Shown: piece after piece, positions 52,386 through 60,866 of the stretch
How the letters are laid out: each line of letters opens with the position of its first letter
Numbering within the stretch: position 1 is the first letter of the stretch
Assembly: GCF_000284375.1 (NCBI RefSeq)
Contig: NC_017249.1
Coordinates: 3,078,001-3,142,000 of the forward strand
Reading direction: 5' to 3'
Length of the DNA: 64,000 nt
From: Bradyrhizobium japonicum USDA 6
Lineage (GTDB): Bacteria; Pseudomonadota; Alphaproteobacteria; Rhizobiales; Xanthobacteraceae
The notes under the pieces: model-generated
Told to the model about the DNA's origin: nothing
Database searches by the model: none
Seen by the model: only the letters and a program-made list of their open reading frames with translations
Position numbers and translations under genes: made by a program

Positions 52386-52571
52386 TTACGTCGGAGCGCG
52401 CAGACCTGGTGAATCCAGCCACTTATTGACGATAACCGAGTTATCGATCCGGTTGGCCATCCGTAGAAGCTCGTCGCGTCGAACGCCATGAGGCATACCC
52501 TCAGCCTGCTTGCGCAAGTCAATTGCCTCGTCCTCTAAGCGGTATTGAAATATCGATGATTGCTTGAACAT
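52386..52571 (-). CDS. Small 'RRxELLRxA...WLxSPG' protein, intact copy
   Basis: The 61-residue protein reads FKQSSIFQYRLEDEAIDLRK, GVRRDELLRMANRIDNSVIV and NKWLDSPGLRAPT. The pattern F/Y-x-RL-x-E...R-x-ELLR-x-A-x-x-x-x...WL-x-SPGL is a Bradyrhizobium-specific multi-copy family. Three copies occur in this window (this one, a decayed one 0.3 kb downstream on the strand, and one at 63705). Function unknown; two amphipathic helices are likely. Confidence 0.7.
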   Translation of the reverse strand: MFKQSSIFQYRLEDEAIDLRKQAEGMPHGVRRDELLRMANRIDNSVIVNKWLDSPGLRAPT

Positions 52572-52590
52572 GGTGCTCGCTGTTCGGTTA

Positions 52591-52622
52591 GGCGGGAGCG
52601 CAATTGGCGTTCTCAGCACCGA
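52591..52622 (-). promoter_or_regulatory. Shared upstream block, copy B
   Basis: TCGGTGCTGAGAACGC followed by GCGCTCCCGCC on the minus strand, ending 20 bases before the ATG at 52571. Similarity to copy D continues for about another 80 bases upstream (GTTAACA, CTGAGCAATTTTGACCAT). Confidence 0.6.
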
Positions 52623-52847
52623 TAGAAGCCATGAGCCGGACGGTGATGGGCGTTGTTAACACTTGTGGCAGACCAGGTCTGAGCAATTTTGACCATCCGC
52701 TTGCGCGCACTCGGCGACCGGCCGGCGCGCCCCATAAGAGCACGAGTCGGTTAGAACGGCCCGCCAGGCGACGAGAATTTAGTGGTGGCTTGCCTTCAAT
52801 ATGCCGAGGCGTCCGACGCCGGCGGCCTTAAGCGGGCCTCCGCAGGA

Positions 52848-52872
52848 GGAACCACTGCGCAACGCTTTCGTT
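52848..52872 (+). promoter_or_regulatory. EcfG-type stress promoter of csbD
   Basis: GGAAC (52848-52852) and CGTT (52869-52872) are separated by exactly 16 bases. The ATG of the CsbD gene is 31 bases further. This matches the alphaproteobacterial general stress response consensus, and CsbD genes are typical targets. Confidence 0.75.
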
Positions 52873-52903
52873 GTGTGCTCTCCCAACAGCAAAGGACACG
52901 ATC

Positions 52904-53314
52904 ATGGACCGCGAACATGTGAAGGGCGCTGCCGACAAGGCAAAAGGCGCCATCAAAGAAGGTGCCGGTAAGCTCACTGGCGACAAGGACATGGAAGCCG
53001 AAGGCAAGATCGACAAGGCCAAGGGATCTGCCCACAATGCGGCGGGAGATGTGAAGGATGCAGCGCGGGACGCCGCTGACGCCCTCAAAAATAAGCAGAA
53101 GAGAAGACAAAAACTAGCCGCCTCCGGGCGGCCCTCTCTTTCTGGTGGGCAGACGGCTTCTTGGATCTTTGTTCCGAAATGGCGCGAGGCTTGGAAAGGC
53201 CCGTCTCGCCCCGACCCTCAATTTTCGTGTGCGCCGGCCATTCGCTGCTCTTCCTTACTGAGGTTTTCAGCCACCAAGCGTGAGGGAGCGTTTGCATCCT
53301 ATAGGAACAGCTAG
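52904..53314 (+). CDS. CsbD-family stress protein with an aberrant C-terminal extension
   Basis: The first 66 residues are a standard CsbD protein (MDREHVKGAADKAKGAIKEG, GKLTGDKDMEAEGKIDKAKG, SAHNAAGDVKDAARDAADAL). CsbD proteins usually stop a few residues later. Here an A-run (CTCAAAAATAAG) lacks the base that would place TAA in frame, so translation runs on for about 70 residues of unrelated sequence to 53314. The start follows AGCAAAGGACACGATC. Expression is likely under EcfG. The extension is probably a recent frameshift and may destabilise the protein. Confidence 0.88.
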   Translation: MDREHVKGAADKAKGAIKEGAGKLTGDKDMEAEGKIDKAKGSAHNAAGDVKDAARDAADALKNKQKRRQKLAASGRPSLSGGQTASWIFVPKWREAWKGPSRPDPQFSCAPAIRCSSLLRFSATKREGAFASYRNS

Positions 53315-53555
53315 TCAATGCTTGCGTTGGCCGCCACGAACTCTGCTCAGGAAGATTCGAATGCGGAGAGAGCGTTGGATTGGTGATCGACGCTTTGGCG
53401 TCAATTACTTTGATGGCACGTATCTGCACGCAGATCCTTTCAAACGCCTCGATTGACCTGCAAGGTGTGCCGATATCCGATCCGTCTCTGCTTATGGTCT
53501 CGGAGAACAGCCCGTATATGTGAGTGCTAGGCCGCTCTAACGCTGCTGGTACGCC

Positions 53556-53786
53556 CTAAGCGTACGGTGGCACGTTCACTAGCGTACCTATCAGGCGCAG
53601 AAGGGCCTGGTGCTCGGGTCCTTTCGGCTCACTTCGCAAGAAATCGCCGAGTTCAATGTGTGTCAGTCGGCCGCCAGGAGGCGCATTTGGCTGATGAATG
53701 ATGAAAGCATGTCCATTGGCCGGCTCGCGTCCCAGAAACCAAGCGTCGCCGTTGGTATCACGATATAGCTCACGTCGTTCGCTCAT
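53556..53786 (-). CDS. Small 'HAFIIHQPNAP' protein, intact copy
   Basis: The 76-residue protein (SERRELYRDTNGDAWFLGRE, PANGHAFIIHQPNAPPGGRL, THIELGDFLRSEPKGPEHQA) starts at ATG 53786 after ACAAGGAGCGTCAG. It may form a small alpha-beta domain. A decayed copy is at 48411. The family seems restricted to Bradyrhizobium and relatives. The frame is open upstream without a better start. It is followed on the strand by no other gene. Confidence 0.7.
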   Translation of the reverse strand: MSERRELYRDTNGDAWFLGREPANGHAFIIHQPNAPPGGRLTHIELGDFLRSEPKGPEHQALLRLIGTLVNVPPYA

Positions 53787-53873
53787 CTGACGCTCCTTGT
53801 GGGCTAAACCTTCAAAATTCATCTGGTCAGTTTCCCCGATCGCAGATCGCGGCGGCGGAGAAGTGCCTGCGTA

Positions 53874-54110
53874 TCAGCTAAGCCCGATTCCTCTGCTTAC
53901 CTCGCGGGCTTCTCCTGGCGCGAGCCCAACAGTCAGGCCGAGCGCTGAAGCTTGCTCCCCGGCGGTGCCCCCGCGATCGATTAGTTTGGCGGTCCATCCC
54001 TCAGGGATGGCATCCAAGACGAGCTGAACGGCCTCTTCTTCCGTACCGGCTGCTAACCAAAACCGGCACTCGCCATCGTCAGTAGTGACCTGCAGCAGAT
54101 GCGCTTCCAT
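53874..54110 (-). CDS. Small 'PEGWTA' protein, intact copy
   Basis: The 78-residue protein (EAHLLQVTTDDGECRFWLAA, EEEAVQLVLDAIPEGWTAKL, IDRGGTAGEQASALGLTVGL) is acidic with a likely alpha-beta fold. It shares direction with the 53786 gene 87 bases downstream, so the two may be co-transcribed. A frameshifted copy is at 47368. Function unknown. Confidence 0.68.
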   Translation of the reverse strand: MEAHLLQVTTDDGECRFWLAAGTEEEAVQLVLDAIPEGWTAKLIDRGGTAGEQASALGLTVGLAPGEAREVSRGIGLS

Positions 54111-54284
54111 GCATGTGAACAGCCAAAGCCATACTTTGTTGCTATCCCCCTACTCGCGCCGCACGTCCTAGGGCGGCTCTGCCTACGTGAGCCACGGTGG
54201 CGGCTTCCAGGGATCGAGCCCAGGAAGCACCGCGGCGGCATTAACGAGACGTTCGACAAGGTCCCGCGCCGGCTTCGAGGCGGC

Positions 54285-54479
54285 ATGGCAGAGGTGGCTG
54301 GCAACGCGGTCCGAGATCGATTACGAGGCTTGGCGCAGCTAGCGCGACTGGACCGCCTGGAAGAACTGCATGCACAGGCGGCTCTGCCGTTGCCGACTCA
54401 ACGGCCGGACGGGAACGCCCGCTGCTCTTGCGGTGAGATGGTCACCATCCGCACTCTGGATGGCCTGAGGCCGCGCTGA
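54285..54479 (+). CDS. Possible small protein with CxCGE tail
   Basis: A 64-residue frame from ATG 54285: MAEVAGNAVRDRLRGLAQLA then RLDRLEELHAQAALPLPTQR and RCSCGEMVTIRTLDGLRPR. The final CSCGE could be half of a zinc site. No family recognised, weak ribosome-binding site; may be a fragment. Confidence 0.35.
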   Translation: MAEVAGNAVRDRLRGLAQLARLDRLEELHAQAALPLPTQRPDGNARCSCGEMVTIRTLDGLRPR

Positions 54480-55092
54480 GGAACCGGCAAAAGAGGTTTG
54501 TGATCGATGGCGAGGCCGTGATCCTGAGTTTGCCGCCCTTGGCTCCGGAATGACGCCTAGTTGGTTCTCCAACCGTACAGGTCGGCCCAGAGCGGTTCGG
54601 ACTTGTCGAGGAAATCGGTGAAAGCGGCGCTCTCGAGAACTTCAATCTCGCGGGGCTCGTTGTTGTGAAGTTGTGCTGGTAGCTGAGCCGGCCACTGACC
54701 ACTGCGAAGCGGACAGCGAGCTCGCCGAGAAACGCTTGTTGCCCTGGCGTAAGGCGGGGCCCACGCTGATGCAGCATCAAAGCCGGTCACTTCAGCGAAC
54801 GTGGGCAGCCGGCCATCCGGCGACACGGGAAGCGGAAGGTGAGCGACATTGAGCATGTCACTCAGAAGGTTAAGGTGCTTTCTATTTTGGTTTGCCCGCG
54901 ACGTGGGAGCACGACGAACCTGTTTCTGTTTTTTTAAACGAACTGGGCCATCGGGCTTGCGAAGACAGGGGAGGCGAGTTTCGCCAGAATTTGTCTGACG
55001 CTCCACGAGACGGTCCGCCTGCGCGAGCTCCTGGTTTATTGGATGGCTCCACCCCTTGAAAGGCGCCCGGGAGCATCTAGATACATCCACAC
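54480..55092. other. Region with no recognisable gene
   Basis: On the minus strand a frame with decayed protein-like pieces (LNLLSDMLNVAHLPLPVSPD, REIEVLESAAFTDFLDKSEP) crosses this stretch, probably the relic of a gene with several frameshifts. I cannot assign a family. Confidence 0.4.
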
Positions 55093-55110
55093 ACCATCCA
55101 GACGGATGGT
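55093..55110. promoter_or_regulatory. Palindrome in front of the CopG gene
   Basis: ACCATCC and GGATGGT form a perfect 7-bp inverted repeat spaced by 4 bases, ending 16 bases before ATG 55127. Such placement suits autoregulation by the ribbon-helix-helix protein encoded next. Confidence 0.5.
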
Positions 55111-55126
55111 GCAGGGATGTTTCACT

Positions 55127-55546
55127 ATGGCCGGAAATGCACACGAGCTGCGACCCAAGGCCCCCGACACCGAGAAGATCACGATCAACCTTGGCTATGT
55201 CGACCTCGGTCATGTCGATCTCATGGTGCAGGAAGGGTTCTATTCGAACAGGACCGATTTCATCCGGACAGCAATCCGGAACCAGCTCGAGCGACACGTA
55301 GAGGTCGTCAGACAATCCACGGCCCGGAAGAACTTGGACCTCGGGCTGCGCAACTACACACGCGAGGATCTCGAAGCGGCGCGGCGCGCCGGCGAAATGC
55401 TGCAGATCAATGTTTTGGGCTTAGCCACCATCGCCCAGGACGTCACTCCCGAGTTGGCGCGCGCCACGATCGCGTCGGTTTCGGTGCTGGGGGCCCTACA
55501 CGCCACTCCCGCGGTCAAGGCCGCTCTCGCCGACAGAACGAGGTGA
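55127..55546 (+). CDS. CopG/ribbon-helix-helix regulator of PHB genes
   Basis: The 139-residue protein has a ribbon-helix-helix region at residues 17-55 (EKITINLGYVDLGHVDLMVQ, GFYSNRTDFIRTAIRNQLER) and a C-terminal helical part (YTREDLEAARRAGEMLQINV). It lies 3 bases before the polyhydroxyalkanoate depolymerase gene, a pairing common in rhizobia. Alternative ATG starts upstream (55043, 55106) would read through the palindrome. It probably represses the depolymerase and itself. Confidence 0.82.
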   Translation: MAGNAHELRPKAPDTEKITINLGYVDLGHVDLMVQEGFYSNRTDFIRTAIRNQLERHVEVVRQSTARKNLDLGLRNYTREDLEAARRAGEMLQINVLGLATIAQDVTPELARATIASVSVLGALHATPAVKAALADRTR

Positions 55547-55549
55547 ACG

Positions 55550-56740
55550 ATGCTGAATCAAGACATAGTCCGCGAAGCAACCCGCCTCACGCGTGCCGGC
55601 CAACTGGTCGAAGCCACCGCGCTGCTGCAGCGCATGCTCCAGGGCGATCGCGCTCCAAGACCGGAGTCGCGCAGCGCCTCTCAGGCTCCGCTCTCGCGGC
55701 TCGATCCGCTTACCATCGACGCCATGGCCGACGTCGTCGAGGAGCGAGAAGCTCCGCAGGCCTCGTCGGCCCGCTCTGGTCAGGGACGCAGACGCTCCTT
55801 ACCGCTCGACGGAATGCGGGATTTTTCCGGGCTTGGCCTGCGAAGTCCGATTACGCGCGCTCCTCTGTCGCCATCGGACATCGTGCCCGAGGGCACACGG
55901 TTTATCGCCGGTACCTTCAGTAACGCCGCGGGAAGCCGGACCTACAAGCTGTTCATCCCGAGCCGCTGCCAGGGACAACGGCTTCCCCTGATCGTCATGC
56001 TTCATGGCTGCACCCAGTCGCCCGACGATTTCGCGGCCGGCACCCGGATGAACTTCCTGGCGGAAGAGCAGAATTGCTTCGTGGCCTATCCTGAGCAGCC
56101 GAGCGGAGCCAACCAGTCGAAGTGCTGGAACTGGTTTCGCACCGGTGACCAGCGCCGCGGTGAGGGCGAGCCTTCGATGATCGCCGGCATTACCCGCCAG
56201 ATCATGCGCGACCATCCGATCGATCCGAAGCGCGTATACGTCGCGGGTCTCTCTGCCGGTGGGGCCGCCGCTGCCATCATGGGCGCCACGTATAGCGACC
56301 TATACGCGGCCGTCGGCATTCATTCAGGCCTGGCGTGTGGGGCCGCCAGCGACCTTCCCTCCGCGTTCGTCGCCATGCGGCAGGGAGGCGGCTCCAAGGC
56401 AATTGCGGACGGCAAAACTTCTGTGCCGACCATCGTTTTCCATGGCGATCGCGACACAACGGTGCATCCAAAGAATGGCGATCAGATTATCGAGCAGGCC
56501 GCCAGGGCAACGAGGCCGACGATGAGGGTGCTGCGCGGACGCGTACCCCACGGCCATGCCTATACTCGCACCGTCCTGATCGACGGGGCCGGTCGGGCGA
56601 CTTCCGAACACTGGAACATCGATGGCGCGGGACACGCATGGTCAGGCGGCAGCCCCGCCGGGTCCTACACTGACCCGCAAGGGCCGGATGCCACGAGGGA
56701 AATGCTGCGCTTCTTCCTCGAGCATTCGCTCGGTGGGTAG
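55550..56740 (+). CDS. Extracellular-type polyhydroxyalkanoate depolymerase / LpqC-like esterase
   Basis: The 396-residue alpha/beta hydrolase carries an N-terminal helical extension of about 110 residues and then the PHB depolymerase domain: RLPLIVMLHGCTQSPDDFAAG (oxyanion hole), VYVAGLSAGGAAA with Ser235, IVFHGDRDTTVHP with Asp302 and DGAGHAWSGG with His362. It cuts short-chain polyhydroxyalkanoate or a related ester. No signal peptide is seen at the start, so it may be intracellular. It follows the CopG gene and precedes a phasin gene, forming a small polymer-handling group. Confidence 0.88.
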   Translation: MLNQDIVREATRLTRAGQLVEATALLQRMLQGDRAPRPESRSASQAPLSRLDPLTIDAMADVVEEREAPQASSARSGQGRRRSLPLDGMRDFSGLGLRSPITRAPLSPSDIVPEGTRFIAGTFSNAAGSRTYKLFIPSRCQGQRLPLIVMLHGCTQSPDDFAAGTRMNFLAEEQNCFVAYPEQPSGANQSKCWNWFRTGDQRRGEGEPSMIAGITRQIMRDHPIDPKRVYVAGLSAGGAAAAIMGATYSDLYAAVGIHSGLACGAASDLPSAFVAMRQGGGSKAIADGKTSVPTIVFHGDRDTTVHPKNGDQIIEQAARATRPTMRVLRGRVPHGHAYTRTVLIDGAGRATSEHWNIDGAGHAWSGGSPAGSYTDPQGPDATREMLRFFLEHSLGG

Positions 56741-56889
56741 TCTGGCTTCTCGGGGCGGCTCAGAGAACGTGCGATTTATCTTAGTTCATGCGACCAACAG
56801 TGCACGGGCTTGGAACGCCACGTCACAGAGCCTGTTGTCCTTTCGGAAATGACCGTTGTGGTCGCACCCCCATTTTCTTGGAGCGTCAG

Positions 56890-57402
56890 ATGAGCAAACG
56901 CAAAGCGGCGACAGCGGCAAAGCGCGCCCGCAACCCGAAAATGGCCGCGCGGGCCCAACGGAACAAGCAGGCCATTGTTAGAAGCCCGAAAGACAATTCA
57001 CTTCACTCTGCTGCGGCAGACTCGGTCGAACCGCCTCCTGAGCTTCATGATGATCCTAAACACCAGGTTCCCATCATTGAGCCTGAGGCGGATGCCTTAG
57101 TAGGTGACCGCAGCCAGAGAATGACGGATAGCGATCCAACGAAAGGCTTTGCTCTACCGACAGCAAACATGCAGGCGTATCAAGCGAAGCTTCTTGAGAT
57201 AGCCGGGGCCAACGCGCAATTCGCTTTTGAATTCAGCCTGAGACTTGCGACGATCAGGTCACCAACTGAATTTTTGGGCGTCATTACGGAGTTTACGAGC
57301 AGACGGGTCGATATGTTCGCGCGGCATTCGAAAGAACTGGCCGCATATCCGTTCTTGCGGATCAAGCCGCCCCGAGAAGTCACGGCTCTGCCGGGACGAT
57401 AA
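56890..57402 (+). CDS. Phasin-family protein
   Basis: The 170-residue protein has a basic, Lys/Arg/Ala-rich N-terminus (MSKRKAATAAKRARNPKMAA) and a phasin_2-type helical domain (QAKLLEIAGANAQFAFEFSL, TEFLGVITEFTSRRVDMFAR). Phasins coat polyhydroxyalkanoate granules, and the basic tail may bind DNA. ATG 56890 follows TTGGAGCGTCAG. It supports the view that CopG-depolymerase-phasin form a storage-polymer cassette inside the island. Confidence 0.82.
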   Translation: MSKRKAATAAKRARNPKMAARAQRNKQAIVRSPKDNSLHSAAADSVEPPPELHDDPKHQVPIIEPEADALVGDRSQRMTDSDPTKGFALPTANMQAYQAKLLEIAGANAQFAFEFSLRLATIRSPTEFLGVITEFTSRRVDMFARHSKELAAYPFLRIKPPREVTALPGR

Positions 57403-57997
57403 CTGCAAGCCTTACCCGCTGCGGCAAAGGATGGACGCAAACGCGGATCAAGCACGCGGGTCACGGTTGCTGCTTTCGGCTAGGGAGCGCGACTCACAAC
57501 GAGGGAGCGGAATCAGCGCCGGCCATTTTGGTGCCGATCTTTGTCTTGACCGCAGTTTCTGCGTGAGGGGCCATCAAACCGCAGTCAGGGGCAAGTGCCT
57601 TGCCTTGCGACGCCGCTCTTCAGATGGGCCCATCAAATTGGAACACGCCAAGGATGTCGGGCTCGATTTGCTTCCCTGGCAACCCGCGATTTCTGCGCTG
57701 TACCCCAAGAGTTAGCGGACCGAGGCTGCTGGCGCGAGTTGAGGACCCTGCCATCTCCGGGACGCGGGTTCGGAATCAGGTTTGTTCGGAAGATCGGCGG
57801 AAGCTGGTGCAAGACGGCGCCTGCGGGTTTTTGCCAATACTTAGCAGGCGGTGCACGCCTACATCTGATCGCGTCGGCGCTCTCGCAGCCTCTGAAAAAC
57901 CTTCCCGACATGGCGACGAACGTGTCAATGGTCGTCGGCGACGCATCGCGGCGGCCGTCCGATATTCCGGATAACTCCGCCGGTGTGTTTTCTCGCT
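57403..57997. other. No gene recognised between phasin and the AceE fragment
   Basis: Frames in this 600-bp stretch lack family features and ribosome-binding sites. It may contain debris of the same rearrangement that left the AceE and DctD fragments. Confidence 0.4.
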
Positions 57998-58084
57998 GAG
58001 CCGCCCCTCGAGAAAGGCGCGCGCATAGATGCCGGGCGAACTGTGGCCCTGAACCAGGATCAGATCGCCGCCATGGTTCTCCGA
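57998..58084 (-). pseudogene. AceE (pyruvate dehydrogenase E1) fragment
   Basis: On the minus strand [20 protein letters not shown] followed by LEGRLSE is the highly conserved thiamine-diphosphate-site region of homodimeric E1 enzymes. Only about 28 codons remain before the reading frame turns into unrelated sequence. The rest of aceE is absent. Confidence 0.75.
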
Positions 58085-58088
58085 AGCT

Positions 58089-58505
58089 GCCAGGCGGTTC
58101 GAGCGCGACGCGCCCATCCTTGACGAGCAGACGACGTCTGTTCTGCTGGCTTATGCATGGCCGGGAAATGTGCGCGAGCTTCGCAATGCCGCCGACCGTT
58201 TCGTGTTGGGTGTGCTCGACGGCAAGACGATCAACAAATCCGGCCTTGGCGGCGCGGACGTCTCGTTGCCTCGCCAGCTCGAGAACATCGAACGATTGAT
58301 CATCGAGGATGCATTGCGCCGCAAGCAGGGCGACGTCCAGGCAACAGCTGCGCTGCTCGGCCTCCCCAAGCAGACCTTGTACGACAAGATCAAGCGTCTT
58401 GGGGTGAACGTCGACGGCATCAAGGAAGGTTCGAGTCTCCGCCGGGGATTGTGTTCGAGTACGGATGCCGGGATGACGTGCCGCCGACGTTACCCGCCAT
58501 CTTGA
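58089..58505 (+). pseudogene. DctD-type sigma-54 response regulator, C-terminal fragment
   Basis: The frame gives the end of the AAA+ domain ([20 protein letters not shown]) and the Fis-type helix-turn-helix (NIERLIIEDALRRKQGDVQA, ALLGLPKQTLYDKIKRLGVN). The receiver domain and the ATPase core are missing; the sequence before 58089 is the inverse AceE fragment. After the HTH the frame runs into unrelated sequence. Confidence 0.8.
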
Positions 58506-58544
58506 AGGCCGCGGGACAGACGCGGCGCCGGACCAGGAAACGCA

Positions 58545-58797
58545 CTCCCTGAGATCCCCACGAACTGCCTCAGGCGACAGATCGAATAAGATAAGACGTA
58601 GCCGAGTTCCGGGCACCCCTGACCGAGGTCGCACAGTCCGAAGAGGCGATCGGGCTCGTTTGGGTCGACTTCAGTGATGAGCCACGCGGCTTGAGCCGGT
58701 GTGAAAAATTTCGCAACTGGTACGTGGCACCGCCGTTGATTGCGTTCACCAAGAGTTGGACGCGTTCTGCCACCGTGAGGAGATCGACGTTGGACAT
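58545..58797 (-). pseudogene. DUF2958-family protein, frameshifted
   Basis: The start MSNVDLLTVAERVQLLVNAI is followed, one frame over, by PVAKFFTPAQAAWLITEVDP and DRLFGLCDLGQGCPELGYV, the core of DUF2958 proteins, which accompany relaxase and TraF in rhizobial ICEs. The one-base shift is near 58730, with another near 58610. It marks a lost backbone gene of the element. Confidence 0.78.
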
Positions 58798-58900
58798 CAA
58801 GCCGCTCCCAGTCAGAGCGTTTGAGTAAATCGACGATTGGATATGTCGCACAATTCATTGGTACAAAGGGCAAATTGGTCGGTCTGGTAAGTGACTTTTG

Positions 58901-58993
58901 CTACTCTCGATCGGTCGCTCCCTCGGGGGCACCCCGTCGTCTGATCTCGTCCTCGATTTCTTCAAGAAAATCGAGGATCTCGGGAAAGTCCAT
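58901..58993 (-). CDS. Possible 30-residue peptide or fragment
   Basis: A short frame MDFPEILDFLEEIEDEIRRR then GAPEGATDRE begins 12 bases downstream of a 21-codon frame (58998-59063). Both follow upstream block D, so they may be halves of one frameshifted small gene. Highly charged, helical. Confidence 0.35.
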   Translation of the reverse strand: MDFPEILDFLEEIEDEIRRRGAPEGATDRE

Positions 58994-59095
58994 GTCCTCA
59001 GAGCTTATAACGCTCCACGATCGTCAGCTCAGCCTCTGAAAAAGGTCCGGCCCCATTTTGCATCACCGTCTCCCGTTTTATAGGACGAGCAGGCA

Positions 59096-59129
59096 GGCGA
59101 GAGCGACTGATGGCGTTCTCATCACCGAT
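59096..59129 (-). promoter_or_regulatory. Shared upstream block, copy D
   Basis: TCGGTGATGAGAACGC followed after nine bases by CGCTCTCGCC on the minus strand, 33 bases before the 21-codon frame. The similarity to copy B extends about 80 further bases upstream to 59209. Confidence 0.6.
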
Positions 59130-59573
59130 AAATGCCTAGGGCCTCGCGGTGACAGGTTTTGTTAACATCTACGGCGGTACCGAATCTGAGCAAATTTGAC
59201 CATCTCGCCACAAGGCGATGGGGAGAGCCTAGCACTCGTCCTTGGCTCTGTGATGAAGATTAAAAGCGTGTCGTACTTGTCGCGGGCTTCGGTACCAGCG
59301 CCGTATCGGCCAGGCCGCCATAGTGTGGTGGATTGTAAATTGTCGTTGTCAGCGTCTGCCTTGGCTTGTTCGCTCAGTCTTCTCGGGCGTCCAAACGGAC
59401 ATTGCCTCACTAATGACTTTGCTGCGGCTTATGGCGCCGGCGGCAATTTGAACAAGGTGCCAATCGTCCAACAGCTTCCCGCCAGAATGCCGAATCCATC
59501 CCGCATGGTGTGGTCAAAGACGATCGCCCGATCGAGGGCGACTGGCCCTATCTGTTGTCCTCCCGAATGGGAA
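59130..59573. other. Duplicated upstream sequence then no recognisable gene
   Basis: The first 80 bases continue the similarity to 52623-52703 (GTTAACA, CTGAGCAAATTTGACCAT). The rest holds a plus-strand frame without family features which I do not call. Confidence 0.45.
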
Positions 59574-59945
59574 TCAGGTCTTGGCCGCTGTCTTGGCAAT
59601 CTCCGTCTCGCTGCCGGTGGCGCAAGCCTTGGCGAATGAGTAGTCCATGCTCGTGGACGCCACACTCTTCACGAATTCGCTGACGACGTTTTCTCTGGAA
59701 TAAGGGCCGGTCGCCTTGAACTTCGCGAGAGCGCCGTCCGCGGCTGTAAACTGAGCGACACACCGCGGTACCAGAACGGACATCCGGCCACTGGTCTCCG
59801 CCGAGACCCGCATGACCCTGGCGGACTCCCCGGTGACCCAACCGCCCCAGGCAAATCCAATCGCCATCGTCGCCACCGCGCCGAAAGCAATTCCTTGAAG
59901 GAAACGGGTCCGCGCCTCGCCTTGTAATATTGCAGGAAGCTTCAT
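59574..59945 (-). CDS. Single-pass membrane hypothetical protein
   Basis: The 123-residue protein from ATG 59945 has a membrane segment (GIAFGAVATMAIGFAWGGWV) near residue 17 followed by a periplasmic domain (VPRCVAQFTAADGALAKFKA, SMDYSFAKACATGSETEIAK) with two cysteines. It matches a family that is frequent in Bradyrhizobium genomes. The frame is open upstream but ATG 59945 with GAAAGGCAACC fits. Function unknown. Confidence 0.7.
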   Translation of the reverse strand: MKLPAILQGEARTRFLQGIAFGAVATMAIGFAWGGWVTGESARVMRVSAETSGRMSVLVPRCVAQFTAADGALAKFKATGPYSRENVVSEFVKSVASTSMDYSFAKACATGSETEIAKTAAKT

Positions 59946-60221
59946 GATGGTTGCCTTTCGTGAGCGCATGAGGACGTGCACCGGCGCTGCTGACGCACGT
60001 TGGTAAAATCCAGTTTTATGATTGCGCCTTCCGATGGCACGTGAGCTGCTACTACGACGACGCGCGGCGACTTCGGAGGTCGCTGCTTCCTGGGCAGCTT
60101 CAAGGTGAGCATCTGCCAACCTCTAGCCATACCCTATATCTTCGGATTGACCGTGTAAATGACGTTGCGCTCTGCTTCGACCGCACGTTCAGGCCGCGCG
60201 ACGAGCCTTCTTGGCTTTGCG

Positions 60222-60413
60222 CTAGCCAGACAAACTACTTTGCCAGAGCGTCACGGCTACGACCAGTTGAGTGTAATTGGCGTGTCTGAACTCCTCATCC
60301 CAACGAATAAGATCGTACGCGATCTTGTCCGGCGTATAGGCACGAAAGTTGAAGCCAGCAGAGAGATGCCGCGCAGCGGCACCATCCAGGGCTTCCTTGG
60401 TGACATCCGTCAT
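60222..60413 (-). CDS. Small hypothetical protein
   Basis: A 63-residue protein from ATG 60413 after GAAGGGCGCC: TDVTKEALDGAAARHLSAGF then NFRAYTPDKIAYDLIRWDEE and FRHANYTQLVVAVTLWQSSL. The composition looks genuine. A TTG start 17 codons upstream is possible. No family recognised. Confidence 0.45.
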   Translation of the reverse strand: MTDVTKEALDGAAARHLSAGFNFRAYTPDKIAYDLIRWDEEFRHANYTQLVVAVTLWQSSLSG

Positions 60414-60866
60414 ACGGCGCCCTTCTGCAAAACCGGTTTCGCTGCTGAACGTGTTTCCGTTCAAGGCCAGCCTCTTCGTTCGGATGACGCTGCGCTTCGT
60501 AGCAGGGAATAGCCAGTGAAATCGGGGCTCGCGAGCGTCAAATCGAAGGTCTGTCCGCTCCCTGCCAGGTCGAGATAGTTGTGGCTATTGCAGCTCCGGA
60601 GGTGCACGCTGTCCTTCAGGCAGAGATGATATCAATCGGTCGATCTGTCAGACGCGCTGCCGTCGCAATGGTCCGGAAGGCAATTGCACTTCGTCGCTCC
60701 CTGGTCGTGTTTGAGAACAGCGCAAGGAGCTGTGCGATGAGCGGGCGGTCGTGGCAGGAGTTCACTGGAACCCTAAGCGACCGCGGTCATTAGCTGGAGG
60801 CGGGAGCGAAAATGGCCGGATTCCCGCCTCTCCTCCCGCGGCATCGCCGTTATCGCCCTCCAATCA
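60414..60866. other. No confident gene
   Basis: A 70-codon plus-strand frame at 60581 (AAPEVHAVLQAEMISIGRSV) is the only protein-like item and has no ribosome-binding site. Confidence 0.35.

Noticed and set aside
59196..59639. 147-codon plus-strand frame
   Set aside because: Begins within the duplicated upstream block, overlaps the end of the membrane protein gene on the other strand, and has no family feature.
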